From: a virus
Virus record (IMG/VR): IMGVR_UViG_3300042981_000193
Location: 1 to 22,554 of that record
Reading direction: 5' to 3' (one strand)
DNA length: 22,554 nt
In this document: piece by piece, positions 1 to 6,906 of the stretch
Layout of the letters: each line of letters begins with the position of its first letter
How positions within the stretch are numbered: position 1 is the stretch's first letter
Made by a program: the position numbers and the translations under genes
Notes under the pieces: generated by a model
Told to the model about the DNA's origin: nothing
Database searches by the model: none
The model's input: the letters and a program-made list of their open reading frames with translations, nothing else

Positions 1-90
1 GCATCCGGGCTCTGCCCTGAATGCACGAAGGAGCCTGGCGTCAGCGGCGGTCGCTGCTACCTGTGCCGCGCGAGGTCGATGCAGCCGTGA
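1..90 (+). CDS. C-terminal fragment of a zinc-ribbon protein (5' end outside window)
   Basis: Frame 1 is open from the first base to a TGA at 88-90. The last 29 residues contain CPEC and, about 15 residues later, CYLC, a CxxC...CxxC zinc-ribbon arrangement. The stop overlaps a GTG start of the helicase gene in a GTGA junction, the same coupling used throughout this operon, which supports both the stop and the downstream start. Zinc ribbons like this end many phage DNA-metabolism and DNA-binding proteins. The position next to a helicase would suit a replication protein, but too little is present to name it. Confidence 0.6.
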   Translation, partial: ASGLCPECTKEPGVSGGRCYLCRARSMQP

Positions 91-1403
91 CCGAGCTCAC
101 CCCGCCCGTCGCGATCCAAGACGAGGAGGCGATTATCGCCGAGATCCTCGACCACCCTCGCGCCATCCGCGGCGCGCTCGAGGCCCGCTTACAGCCCGAG
201 CACTTCTACTTCGAGAAGCACGCCGCGATCTTCCGCGCACAGCGTCAGGTCGCCTCCGACGGTGACCAGGCCGACGAGCCGACGACCTGGGCCAAGCTCC
301 AGGCCATGGGGTTGGCGGCGCCGGCCGAGGAAGGCGTCGAGCGCTCTTACCTCGCCTCCCTCACCGGCCGCTCGACCAACCCCTTCGGCGTCGGGCAGCG
401 GGCCCGCCGGGTAATCGACGCCGCCGGCGAACGGGCGAAGCTCGAAGGCGCCCAGCGAGTGATCGAAGGCGTGGGCGAGAACGAGGCTGAGCGCAAGGCC
501 GAGCTGCTGCAGTCCGGGCTCGAGCTGATAACCCGCGACTTCGCCGTCGAGGCCGAACCGACGAGCCGGCAGCAGCTCGGTGACGACTTCTTCGAGTACC
601 TCGAAGGCGACGAGCCAGAAGACGACCTCTTCGAGCTTCCCTTCGCCGAGCTAAACGAGTGTGTGCTCGGCGGCTACCGGCGCAAGCAAACGACCGTGCT
701 CGCGGGCTGGACCGGCATGGGCAAGAGCTGGCTGCTCGACCAGCTGCTGCGCTGCTTCTACGAGCAGGGCGCCTCGACCGCGATCTTCGCGACCGAGATG
801 TCGCGTCGCGAACGGGTCGCGCGCCACATCACCGCGACAACGGGCGTCGCGACCGAAAAGCTGCTGCGCAAGAAGCTGCTCGGGCCCGAGGAGAAATCGA
901 AGGCGCTCACCGCGCTCTCCCAGATTCCCTTCGACTATTTCGAGGCGAACGGCTGGGAGGTCGAGCAGATCTGCGAGCGGATCGTCTTCGGCGGTTACGA
1001 CGTCGCCGCGGTCGACGTGGTCAACCTGATCCCCGGCTACGAACAGAAGGTCGCCAACGCCAACCACATCAACGAGCGGCTGATGGCGGTGGCGCTGCGA
1101 GCGAACTGCCACGTGATCCTTGTCAGCCACCTCAATCGCGAGCGCGACAAGGGCCCGATCAAGCCGCGGCCGACTCCGCGCGACCTGCGTCAGACGGGGA
1201 TGCTGGAAGCCAACGCGCACGCGATCCTCTTCGTGCACCGTGACCAGGCGCAGGACGGGTCGAAGGAGCCGGGTGCCGAGATCTTCTTCCAGAAGATCCG
1301 CAACGGTGCTGATGGCGGCGTCCGCGCCGTACAGAGCTCGCGCAAGCTGATCTTCCTCCCCGAGCTCTCGGACCCGATAGCCGACGTCGTGGCGGGGCTC
1401 TGA
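87..1403 (+). CDS. DnaB-like replicative DNA helicase
   Basis: This 438-residue protein has the two-part layout of DnaB: a helical N-terminal domain (about residues 5-150) and a RecA-fold motor. Walker A is GWTGMGKS at 207-214. Walker B is the hydrophobic strand ending in Asp310 (AAVDVVNL). The sensor-like VSHLNR follows with His348, then RDLRQTG at 365-371 leading into ANAHAILFVHRDQ, the DnaB H4-type signature. In the family it forms a hexamer that unwinds DNA at the fork. I start at GTG 87 because it forms a GTGA overlap with the preceding zinc-ribbon gene and has GAGG upstream. An in-frame ATG at 21 would run through the 3' end of that gene. The length is near usual for phage DnaB. No primase is seen in the window, so any primase must be upstream or supplied by the host. 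Confidence 0.9.
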   Translation: MTELTPPVAIQDEEAIIAEILDHPRAIRGALEARLQPEHFYFEKHAAIFRAQRQVASDGDQADEPTTWAKLQAMGLAAPAEEGVERSYLASLTGRSTNPFGVGQRARRVIDAAGERAKLEGAQRVIEGVGENEAERKAELLQSGLELITRDFAVEAEPTSRQQLGDDFFEYLEGDEPEDDLFELPFAELNECVLGGYRRKQTTVLAGWTGMGKSWLLDQLLRCFYEQGASTAIFATEMSRRERVARHITATTGVATEKLLRKKLLGPEEKSKALTALSQIPFDYFEANGWEVEQICERIVFGGYDVAAVDVVNLIPGYEQKVANANHINERLMAVALRANCHVILVSHLNRERDKGPIKPRPTPRDLRQTGMLEANAHAILFVHRDQAQDGSKEPGAEIFFQKIRNGADGGVRAVQSSRKLIFLPELSDPIADVVAGL

Positions 1404-1951
1404 TGCGGTTTCCGAAGGGCACCCGCGAGGCGCTGCACGAGAGCGCCGGCAAGCCGGTCGAGATCGACTGGCCGGCGGGCCCGGTCGAGCCGGTGCCTGG
1501 TCGCCACTACAGCGTGCAGTCCTCTCAGCGCGCCGCCGAGCTACAGATCCTCGTCCTCTTCGTCGACGAGCGACCCGAGGGTTGGCGCGCGATAGTCCGC
1601 CTGCACGAGCCGGCGCGGTTACTCGGCAAATCCGGCGGCTACGTCTCCTCGACCAAGGGCGCGATGGCGACCCGCACGTCGATCGAGCCGGCGCCGCTGG
1701 GCGGCCCGCAGTTTCGGCCCGAGTTCGAGCCCGAGGCGGTGTCTGAGGCCGAGCAGCGTCAGATCACCCGCGAGGCCCACGCTCGTCAGCGTGACCGGAT
1801 CCGTGAGGCGATTGACCGGGCAGAGTCTGAGGTCGCTCGCCTCGAGGAGATCCCCGAGTTCCAGGCGTCGCGCTCGGCCATCCACTTCCAGCGCGGCCTA
1901 CTGCGCAAGCTCGAGGCCGAGCTGCTCGCCTCGCTGGGAAGGGCGGCGTGA
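1403..1951 (+). CDS. hypothetical coiled-coil protein of the replication operon
   Basis: This is 182 residues, starting at an ATG that overlaps the helicase stop (TGATG), so it is probably translationally coupled to it. The first 65 residues look like a small alpha/beta domain, including a strand of the type LQILVLFVDERPEGW followed by VRLHEPARLL. The last 70 residues (about 112-182) are charged and heptad-like and predict a coiled coil. I do not recognise the family. Position between a helicase and a small zinc finger suggests a role in replication or recombination, but this is context only. Confidence 0.75.
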   Translation: MRFPKGTREALHESAGKPVEIDWPAGPVEPVPGRHYSVQSSQRAAELQILVLFVDERPEGWRAIVRLHEPARLLGKSGGYVSSTKGAMATRTSIEPAPLGGPQFRPEFEPEAVSEAEQRQITREAHARQRDRIREAIDRAESEVARLEEIPEFQASRSAIHFQRGLLRKLEAELLASLGRAA

Positions 1952-2136
1952 GCGACCGCGCGCAATGTCCCTTCTGCCTCGCGCATGTGCAGTTGCGCGG
2001 CGATGGCGCCATGCGCGCCCACGACAAGACCTCGCGCCTCGTCAAGACCCGCTGCCGCGGCTCGGGCAAGACGAAGGAGCAGGCGCTCGAAGCAAAGGCC
2101 GGCGTACGGGCACCGTCGCCGGTCCAACCGTGGTGA
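1948..2136 (+). CDS. small zinc-finger protein
   Basis: This is 62 residues from a GTG start overlapping the previous stop (GTGA). CPFC at residues 7-10 is followed by His25 in MRAHDK and then by CRGSGK, giving a C-x2-C...H...C set. Small proteins with CPxC near the N-terminus and an H...CxGSG end are common in actinobacteriophage early regions and are presumed to bind zinc and probably nucleic acid. The finger ends by residue 40 and the basic C-terminal tail looks unstructured. The specific function is unknown. Confidence 0.7.
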   Translation: MSDRAQCPFCLAHVQLRGDGAMRAHDKTSRLVKTRCRGSGKTKEQALEAKAGVRAPSPVQPW

Positions 2137-2158
2137 CCCCGAAACCCGAGGAGGAAAC

Positions 2159-2638
2159 ATGAAGATCAAGAACAAGGACAAGCTGGTCGAGCGAGCCAAG
2201 GCACACCGCGCGTCGGATCGCTTCGTCCAGGGCGTCTATATCACTGTGATTGGGTCCGCTCCTGGCGCTTTCAGGGGCTGCGAGATTGGCTGCCTGGCGA
2301 CGCCGGTTGACGCCCGCCCCCCCGTACCGGACGACAGCCGCCGCCTTGCTCGCCGCATCGAGCGCCAGTTCGGCGTCTGCGAGGCCCTGCAGCGGACGGC
2401 CGAGGCCATCTTCGAGGACATCCCGACGCTGAGGAGGGCCTCGAATTTCGTCGTGCGCTTCGTTGAAGCGCTGCCCGAGGGAGTGGACGTTCGAGCCTCC
2501 CACGTCAGGGCCTGGGGCGAGTCAAAGGACTATTACGTCGAGCCCGAGGACGGCAGCGTGCGGGGCGGTGAGGAGATGGAACGGAAGTTTCTCTCCTGGC
2601 TGCGTGCAGGCTGTCCGGCACCCAAGGTGCCAGCATGA
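2159..2638 (+). CDS. conserved phage hypothetical protein (GC-IGC motif family)
   Basis: This is 159 residues. The reading frame stays open upstream, but I choose ATG 2159 because GAGGAGG lies just upstream and the start clears the zinc-finger gene. The layout matches a family I recall from phages and bacteria: an N-terminal ERAKAHRASDRFVQG segment, a glycine- and cysteine-containing GCEIGCLATP loop, a helical middle with AEAIFEDIP, and a C-terminal FVEALPEGVDV segment. Members of that family have no established activity, and the identification is from memory of the pattern rather than a search. The two cysteines of GCEIGC could coordinate a metal. The gene ends in an ATGA overlap with the nuclease gene, so it belongs to the same transcript. 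Confidence 0.75.
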   Translation: MKIKNKDKLVERAKAHRASDRFVQGVYITVIGSAPGAFRGCEIGCLATPVDARPPVPDDSRRLARRIERQFGVCEALQRTAEAIFEDIPTLRRASNFVVRFVEALPEGVDVRASHVRAWGESKDYYVEPEDGSVRGGEEMERKFLSWLRAGCPAPKVPA

Positions 2639-3645
2639 TCCGCGCAATCAGCTACTCGGAGGGCAACACCCTCCTCGATTGCCAGGCCAGGTGGGACTTC
2701 CGCTATGGCGACCGGCTGGCCGGCTCCTCGCTGCGCGAGAAGTCGACGCCGATCCTGCTCCGCGACGGCAAGGCGTGGGGGCGGGCGGTCGCGGCGCTGC
2801 ACGCCGACGACGAGTACGGCCTCGCGAACGCTCTCGTCGAGCTGCGCTTGGCGCTCAGGGAAGACTCCGACGAACAGAAGGAAGCTGGAACCTACGACCC
2901 CGACGAGTTTGAGCGGACGCACACCTTCCTGGGGGACGTGCTCGACCACTACGCGACGACGACCGAGCACCTGCCGATCGAGTCCCTCGAGCACGAGCTC
3001 CTCGTGCCGCTGCCCTCGCGCTCCGGCAAGGGCGACTCCAACCGCTACCGGCTACAGGTCTTCTTCGACGGGCTGCACACCGACGAGGCGGGCCGGATCT
3101 GGATCGTCGAGTTCAAGCTGCGCAAGTTGCTGTCCTCGCTCGAGCTGATCGCCGGCTCCCGCCAGATCCGCTACTACGCCTGGGCCTACCGCAAGGCGAC
3201 CGGCAACGACGTCGCCGGCGTCATCGTCGACGAGCGGCTCAAGGCGGCGCCGAAACCGGCGCGGATCCTCGACAGCGGCAAGCCGAGCCACGCGAAGGAT
3301 CAGATGACGACGCCCGAGCGGTACATCGCCGCTTGCGAGGAACGCGACGTCGAGCCGAAGCCCGAGACGATCGAATCGCTCAAGGGCCGCCGGTGGCAGC
3401 AGCGCGAGCGGATCTTCCTGACCGACGCCGAGATCGAGGAGGCGGGCACAGAGCTCGTCAGCCTCGGCCAGCAGGTCGCGGCGCTCGACGGCGGCCACGT
3501 CTACCCCGTCCGCCACCCCTCGCGTGCTCGCTGCCCCGGCTGCGCGTTCCGCGAAATCTGCACCAACCCAAACGACACCGAGCTTGTCGAGGCGCTCTTC
3601 GACAGAAAGCCTGCCAAGCGCGACAGAGAGGAGCTCCCAGCATGA
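2635..3645 (+). CDS. PD-(D/E)XK nuclease, Cas4/RecB-like, with putative Fe-S cluster
   Basis: This 336-residue protein carries the PD-(D/E)XK core: Asp145 in FFDGLH, Glu159 and Lys161 in WIVEFKL, and the QxxxY helix (QIRYYAW) at about 177-183. Four cysteines match the Cas4/AddB iron-sulfur pattern: Cys16 in LLDCQARW and Cys300, Cys303 and Cys309 in RCPGCAFREIC (Cx2Cx5C). Such enzymes resect DNA ends to give single strands. The gene overlaps its upstream neighbour and the Sak4-like ATPase by ATGA junctions. With the ATPase and the SSB-like protein it forms an exonuclease/recombinase/SSB recombination cassette. There is no nearby cas1 or cas2, so a CRISPR adaptation role is not suggested. The catalytic set looks intact. 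Confidence 0.85.
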   Translation: MIRAISYSEGNTLLDCQARWDFRYGDRLAGSSLREKSTPILLRDGKAWGRAVAALHADDEYGLANALVELRLALREDSDEQKEAGTYDPDEFERTHTFLGDVLDHYATTTEHLPIESLEHELLVPLPSRSGKGDSNRYRLQVFFDGLHTDEAGRIWIVEFKLRKLLSSLELIAGSRQIRYYAWAYRKATGNDVAGVIVDERLKAAPKPARILDSGKPSHAKDQMTTPERYIAACEERDVEPKPETIESLKGRRWQQRERIFLTDAEIEEAGTELVSLGQQVAALDGGHVYPVRHPSRARCPGCAFREICTNPNDTELVEALFDRKPAKRDREELPA

Positions 3646-4400
3646 CCCTGACATTCACGAAGCCCGACGTCGAGGCGGCGACTTGGAACGTCCTGCTCTT
3701 TGGCCCCGGCGGGAACGGCAAGACACTGGGCGCCTGCTCGGCGCCAGGCCCGGTCCTGCTCGTCAACGCCGATGGCCCTGACGGTAGCCGCAAGGCGCAC
3801 GCGACCTACGGCGAGAAGATCCGCGAGGTTCCCTTCGAGGATGCGGAGACACTCGACGAGGTCTACCTGTACCTCACGAGCGGCGAGGGGAAGGAGACCA
3901 AGACCCTCGTGCTCGATCCGGTCGGCGAGATCTACCAAAAGCTCTTCGAGCACTTCATGCCCGAGGGCGCGAACCGCAATCAGGTGCTCGCCGCGCATGG
4001 CGACACGAGCACCAAGATCGAGCGGTTCGTCAGAGCCGTCCGCGACTTGCCGATCAACGTCGTGCTCGTCTGCCACGAGGAAGTCGCCGATCAGGAGGGC
4101 GAGACTATCCGGCGCCCGCTCACCGGCGGTAAGAAACTGCCCGAGAAGTTGGTCGGCATGATGTCGATCGTCGGCTACTGCGGCGTGATACCGGCCGACA
4201 AGGAGAAAGGCACGCCGACCCGCTACGTCGCGCAGCTGGTCGAAGCCAACGGTCGACGGGCGAAGGACCGCTCGGGCGGCCTGGGCGCTGTGCGCGACAT
4301 CGACCTCACCGACTGGTTCGCCGTCGCCACCGAGGCGGCCGCGCAAGGAACCGACACCGCGCCGGCGGAGGCCGACGCCGACACGAAGGAGAAGGAGTAA
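3642..4400 (+). CDS. Sak4-like RecA-fold ATPase (AAA_24-type phage nucleotide-binding protein)
   Basis: This is 252 residues from ATG 3642 (ATGA overlap with the nuclease stop); the reading frame is open further upstream but only inside that gene. Walker A is GPGGNGKT at 21-28, close to the N-terminus as is typical for Sak4/AAA_24 proteins. Walker B is TLVLDPV with Asp92. A strand ending in VCHEE and the LTGGKKLPEKLVGMMSIVGY stretch follow the family pattern. The C-terminal 25 residues are acidic and low complexity. In characterised phages Sak4 proteins act as single-strand annealing or RecA-like recombinases and cooperate with a neighbouring SSB, which fits the next gene. Confidence 0.82.
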   Translation: MTLTFTKPDVEAATWNVLLFGPGGNGKTLGACSAPGPVLLVNADGPDGSRKAHATYGEKIREVPFEDAETLDEVYLYLTSGEGKETKTLVLDPVGEIYQKLFEHFMPEGANRNQVLAAHGDTSTKIERFVRAVRDLPINVVLVCHEEVADQEGETIRRPLTGGKKLPEKLVGMMSIVGYCGVIPADKEKGTPTRYVAQLVEANGRRAKDRSGGLGAVRDIDLTDWFAVATEAAAQGTDTAPAEADADTKEKE

Positions 4401-4859
4401 ATGGAGACGTTCGAGCTCAACCTCGACGGCGTCGACGCCTGGGGCAGCAGCATCATCCTCAGATCGGGTACGCACCCCGTGAAGGTGGTCGACGAAGAGG
4501 TCGACACGAGTGGCGGCCACCCAGTGGTGAAGGTGCAGTTGGAGGCAATCGGCGGCGAGGAAGCCGGCGGCGAGATTCGTGACTGGATCCACATCACACA
4601 GAACACGAAGGGCCGGGTCGTTCAAATCTATAAGGCGTTCGGCGTGGAGATCCCGAGCGGCAACTTCAAGTGGATCTCGCTCAAGGGCAAGCGCGCGAAG
4701 ATTCTCGTCCGCGAGGAACCGAAGCGAAGCGAACCCGACAAGAAGGTGTCGGAAGTGAAGACGTACATGCCACTCGGCGCGGACGATGTCGCCGACGCTG
4801 TCGCCGATGCCTTCCCCGGTAGCACGGCTCCCAAGACCGACGACGACATTCCGTTCTAG
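4401..4859 (+). CDS. single-stranded DNA-binding-like protein with DDDIPF tail
   Basis: This is 152 residues, starting directly after the TAA of the ATPase gene with AAGGAGAAGGAG upstream. The body looks like a beta-rich OB-like or DUF669-type fold: strands VKVVDEE, VVKVQLEAIGG and RDWIHIT, then a helix RVVQIYKAFG. It ends in an acidic tail finishing TDDDIPF, the hallmark of bacterial and phage SSBs whose terminal peptide recruits partner enzymes. The adjacent Sak4-like ATPase supports the role, because Sak4 genes commonly sit beside an SSB. I cannot tell classical SSB from DUF669 by eye. Confidence 0.7.
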   Translation: METFELNLDGVDAWGSSIILRSGTHPVKVVDEEVDTSGGHPVVKVQLEAIGGEEAGGEIRDWIHITQNTKGRVVQIYKAFGVEIPSGNFKWISLKGKRAKILVREEPKRSEPDKKVSEVKTYMPLGADDVADAVADAFPGSTAPKTDDDIPF

Positions 4860-5374
4860 TGGGCGCCCCGGTCAAAGCACAGTCGGCCGAGGTCGACCGC
4901 GCCCAAGAGGTACAGGAGAACATCAAGAAGGGGTGCAGCGCGATCCGGGGGTTGTGGGTCGCGCTCGCCAGCTATCTATATGAGTTCTTCGAGGGCAAGA
5001 TGTGGACGACGCTCGGGTACGAGACGTTCAACGAGTGGCTCGCCACACCGGAGATCGACCTCGGCCGCACGCAGGTCTATGCGTTGGTCGAGGCGTATCG
5101 CGAGTTGGTCATCGAGCGTGGGGTTGACCCGGAGACACTCGGCGCGATCGACGTATCGAAGATCGCGGTTGTGTTGCCGGCGCTCCGGGCCGGCGCCGCG
5201 TCACTCGAGGAAGCACTGTCTGACTGCGAGACTCTTTCGCGGTCAGATCTGCGCGAGAAGTACGGCCAGCAGCTACCCGAGAAGACGGGTGGTGAAGGTG
5301 GAAGCAAGGCACAGGCGGGGCCGTCGCTCGAAGAATGCGAGCAGTGCGGTCGGATGGTCGAAGCCTCGTGTTGA
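4859..5374 (+). CDS. putative DNA-binding protein with C-terminal cysteine motif
   Basis: This is 171 residues with a GTG start overlapping the TAG of the SSB gene. It is helical. Residues about 45-85 (MWTTLGYETFNEWL, then LGRTQVYALVEAYREL) resemble the segment found in phage and plasmid DNA-binding proteins where a Gly-Tyr-x-x-Phe turn is followed by a helix-turn-helix. A linker then leads to CEQCG...C at the C-terminus, a possible metal site. I do not recognise a named family. Position at the end of the recombination cassette suggests a regulatory or replication accessory role. Confidence is good that it is a gene and low on function. Confidence 0.7.
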   Translation: MGAPVKAQSAEVDRAQEVQENIKKGCSAIRGLWVALASYLYEFFEGKMWTTLGYETFNEWLATPEIDLGRTQVYALVEAYRELVIERGVDPETLGAIDVSKIAVVLPALRAGAASLEEALSDCETLSRSDLREKYGQQLPEKTGGEGGSKAQAGPSLEECEQCGRMVEASC

Positions 5375-5928
5375 AGCCTGCCGATTGGCAGACGAAGCAG
5401 TTCCACGCCGCCGGCTGGGGTTGGTACTCAGTCGAGCGGCGGGAGCCCGGCCGGTTGGAGATCGGTGGCGAGCGTCGCTGCGCGTGCTGGCTGTGGCAGT
5501 ACGACGTCGAGCAGGAGGGCGAGGACAACCGTGACTGCTCGGGCCGGATCGAAGCCTTCCACTTCGTGAGTCGTCAGCGAATCCGCAACGTGCTCTTCGC
5601 CCAGCTGCGCCACCTACCGAAAGCCGAGCGCGACGAGCTGACTTGCCTCGCTGAATGGGATCCGCGTTGGTCAGGGCCCGGATGCACCGTCCACCATCGC
5701 GCCTACGACGGCCACGTGACGAGCGGCCTCAAGATCCCGGCTGCGGCGGTTCCCCTGCACGCCTTGCGGGCCGTGGTGCACTGGGGTCTGGAGGACGAGC
5801 TGCAGAGCCATTGCAGGGACGATCTGGAGCCGGTGATCGAGGCGCGAATTGGCGTCCCTGATCGGCGGTATTCTTGTCGTGCCCGTGAGCAGCCCCTCCT
5901 CATATCCGAGGGGCAGCCAAGCGCCTGA
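5368..5928 (+). CDS. putative HNH-like nuclease, cysteine- and histidine-rich
   Basis: The protein is about 186 residues. The start is uncertain: GTG 5368 and TTG 5371 both overlap the upstream stop, and an ATG at 5335 is also in frame but lies inside the previous gene. The protein contains CACWLWQYD, then CSGRIEAFHF, then WDPRWSGPGCTVHHRAYD. The spaced Cys pairs, the EAFH and the CxxHH segment resemble the zinc-supported HNH proteins encoded near phage replication genes. The following LKIPAAAVPLHALRAVV and WGLE segments are helical. The last 25 residues are unlike the rest. A nuclease role is inferred from pattern only. Confidence 0.62.
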   Translation: MLKPADWQTKQFHAAGWGWYSVERREPGRLEIGGERRCACWLWQYDVEQEGEDNRDCSGRIEAFHFVSRQRIRNVLFAQLRHLPKAERDELTCLAEWDPRWSGPGCTVHHRAYDGHVTSGLKIPAAAVPLHALRAVVHWGLEDELQSHCRDDLEPVIEARIGVPDRRYSCRAREQPLLISEGQPSA

Positions 5929-5948
5929 GACCCCGTCCCAGTAGGGAC
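5892..5948 (+). terminator. two short hairpins at the end of the early operon
   Basis: GCCCCTC at 5892-5898 pairs with GAGGGGC at 5908-5914 (7 bp, 9-nt loop) inside the last codons of the HNH-like gene. GTCCC at 5935-5939 pairs with GGGAC at 5944-5948 (5 bp, 4-nt loop) just after its stop. Neither is followed by a T-run, so they may be weak or factor-assisted terminators, or RNA-processing structures, ahead of the separately initiated gene at 5990. Confidence 0.3.
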
Positions 5949-5989
5949 CACTGCGCTTCGAGGGCGAATTACCAACGAAGGGATTCCCG

Positions 5990-6589
5990 ATGAAGGCTTC
6001 GACTGGCAAGCAACGCCAGCACGTTCCCGAGAGCCCGCTCGACCGCGCCCACGGCAGCGAGGTCGTCTGGGCTTCGGTCGCTGAGATCTTCCACCTGACC
6101 CGCGGTGTTCGTGGCGCCAGCTACGTGTACTGCATCGGCGAGGAGGGCGACGGCGCAATCAAGATCGGCGTTGCCGTCGACCCGATAAAGCGCCTACGGC
6201 AGATGCAGACCGGCAACCCGCGCCGCCTATGCGTCGAGCGTGTGCTCTTGGGTGATCGGGCGTTGGAGCAACTTCTTCACGAGATGTGGGAACCGGCCGC
6301 GATCCCATCCGTGCGCAGCAGGGGCAAGCTCGAGGCGGCGCCCGGAACCGAGTGGTTTGCTCCCGAGATTCGTAAGCAGCTGTTCCCGATCCTTGACACG
6401 GCTGTCGCCGCGCAGGCCCGCTATGTCGAACGGACCCTTTCGGAGGGCGACGACATCCAGCCCGAAGAGTTGGAGCGGGCGTTGCGCAAGGCCGTGGATG
6501 CCCACGGATTCATTCCCCATCGCCGCAAGGGCGTTCGGCTCCTCGCGCAAGGCAGCGGTTACGCCGTCACTCGCCCATCAAGGGTTTAA
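5990..6589 (+). CDS. GIY-YIG superfamily protein (T5orf172/MUG113-like)
   Basis: This is 199 residues from ATG 5990 with CGAAGGGA upstream. The GIY-YIG-type core is seen as YVYCIG (45-50), IKIG at 57-60, the catalytic-type Arg68 in DPIKRLRQMQTGNP, Glu93 in ALEQLLHEMW, and the GTEWF strand at 119-123. That order is the T5orf172/MUG113 variant. Family members are single-domain nicking or repair-type nucleases, or DNA-binding modules, in phages. The C-terminal 70 residues are helical and basic at the end. The gene has its own ribosome-binding site and a 60-bp gap from the operon before it, so it may be separately expressed. It is the last plus-strand gene before the convergent junction. Confidence 0.8.
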   Translation: MKASTGKQRQHVPESPLDRAHGSEVVWASVAEIFHLTRGVRGASYVYCIGEEGDGAIKIGVAVDPIKRLRQMQTGNPRRLCVERVLLGDRALEQLLHEMWEPAAIPSVRSRGKLEAAPGTEWFAPEIRKQLFPILDTAVAAQARYVERTLSEGDDIQPEELERALRKAVDAHGFIPHRRKGVRLLAQGSGYAVTRPSRV

Positions 6590-6686
6590 GACTTCACCAC
6601 CCACAGATCCTCTCTCCTCCCTGTACCCCGTCGTCACGCCGCCCATTCCCAGCGGCACGATTTGCTGTGACGGCGGGGGATCTTCC

Positions 6687-6702
6687 GTCCGGCCAGCCGG
6701 AC
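6687..6702. repeat. palindromic repeat copy 1
   Basis: GTCCGGCCAGCCGGAC is a perfect 7-2-7 inverted repeat lying 6 bp before the tRNA-like gene. Its last 15 bases recur exactly at 6881-6895. It could be a protein-binding site or a short hairpin. Confidence 0.6.
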
Positions 6703-6708
6703 ACAACG

Positions 6709-6784
6709 TGTGCAGTAGAGCAGCGGCAGCTCGCCGGGGACGCCAACGCCCCGGAGGACGCGGGTTCGAGTCCCGTCTGCACAC
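6709..6784 (+). tRNA. tRNA-like gene with aberrant anticodon arm (specificity undetermined)
   Basis: The cloverleaf can be drawn by hand. A perfect 7-bp acceptor pairs TGTGCAG (6709-6715) with CTGCACA (6777-6783). The D arm is GAGC/GCTC around AGCGGCA. The variable region is AGGAC (6755-6759), and the T arm is GCGGG-TTCGAGT-CCCGT with a canonical loop. The anticodon arm is wrong: CCGGGG (6734-6739) pairs with CCCCGG (6749-6754) around a 9-nt loop, ACGCCAACG, that contains no T, so the universal U33 is missing. If the outer A and G are treated as mismatched, a 7-nt loop reading CCA (Trp) appears; GCC (Gly) is another reading. No CCA end is encoded. It may be a decayed phage tRNA, an unusual tRNA or a tRNA mimic. 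Confidence 0.6.
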
Positions 6785-6829
6785 ACCGCGCCGCGCGTCT
6801 AATCGGGAGCGCGCACTGGGCAGCGGAGA

Positions 6830-6864
6830 GCGCCCCGGGGTTCTGACTGGGTGCCCCGGGGCGC
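6830..6864. terminator. strong bidirectional-type hairpin between convergent operons
   Basis: GCGCCCCGGGG (6830-6840) pairs perfectly with CCCCGGGGCGC (6854-6864): an 11-bp all-GC stem with a 13-nt loop. On the plus strand it is followed by GTACTCTTCCCC, which is T-containing but not a clean U-tract. Its place between convergent transcription units suits a transcription barrier for the tRNA-side transcript and the minus operon. Confidence 0.6.
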
Positions 6865-6880
6865 GTACTCTTCCCCGAAA

Positions 6881-6895
6881 TCCGGCCAGCCGGAC
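6881..6895. repeat. palindromic repeat copy 2 (possible terminator of the minus operon)
   Basis: TCCGGCCAGCCGGAC matches copy 1 exactly over 15 bases. Read on the minus strand it is TCCGG-CTGG-CCGGA followed by TTT, 12 bases after the stop of the last minus-strand gene, so it may act as a short intrinsic terminator there. Copy 1 lacks the T-run on either side. Confidence 0.55.
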
Positions 6896-6906
6896 GACCG
6901 CGGCGC

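Larger units (their letters stand above)
6590..6906. other. convergent non-coding junction
   Basis: This 317-bp stretch has no convincing protein gene. It separates the plus-strand early operon from the minus-strand accessory operon. It holds a tRNA-like gene, two copies of a 15-bp palindromic repeat on either side of it, and a strong GC hairpin. The first 95 bases after the GIY-YIG stop show only a pyrimidine-rich run and no clear promoter. Confidence 0.75.

Noticed and set aside
2635-3645. Cas4-like gene as a sign of a phage CRISPR system
   Set aside because: No cas1, cas2, effector or repeat-spacer array is present; the neighbours are recombination genes.
3501-4625. 374-codon minus-strand open frame over the Sak4-like region
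   Set aside because: It is antisense to genes with Walker motifs and ordered overlaps; no motif of its own.
6578-6784. Minus-strand frame containing RRDSNPRPPG
   Set aside because: This peptide is the familiar false translation of the antisense strand of a tRNA T arm, and here it marks the tRNA-like gene.
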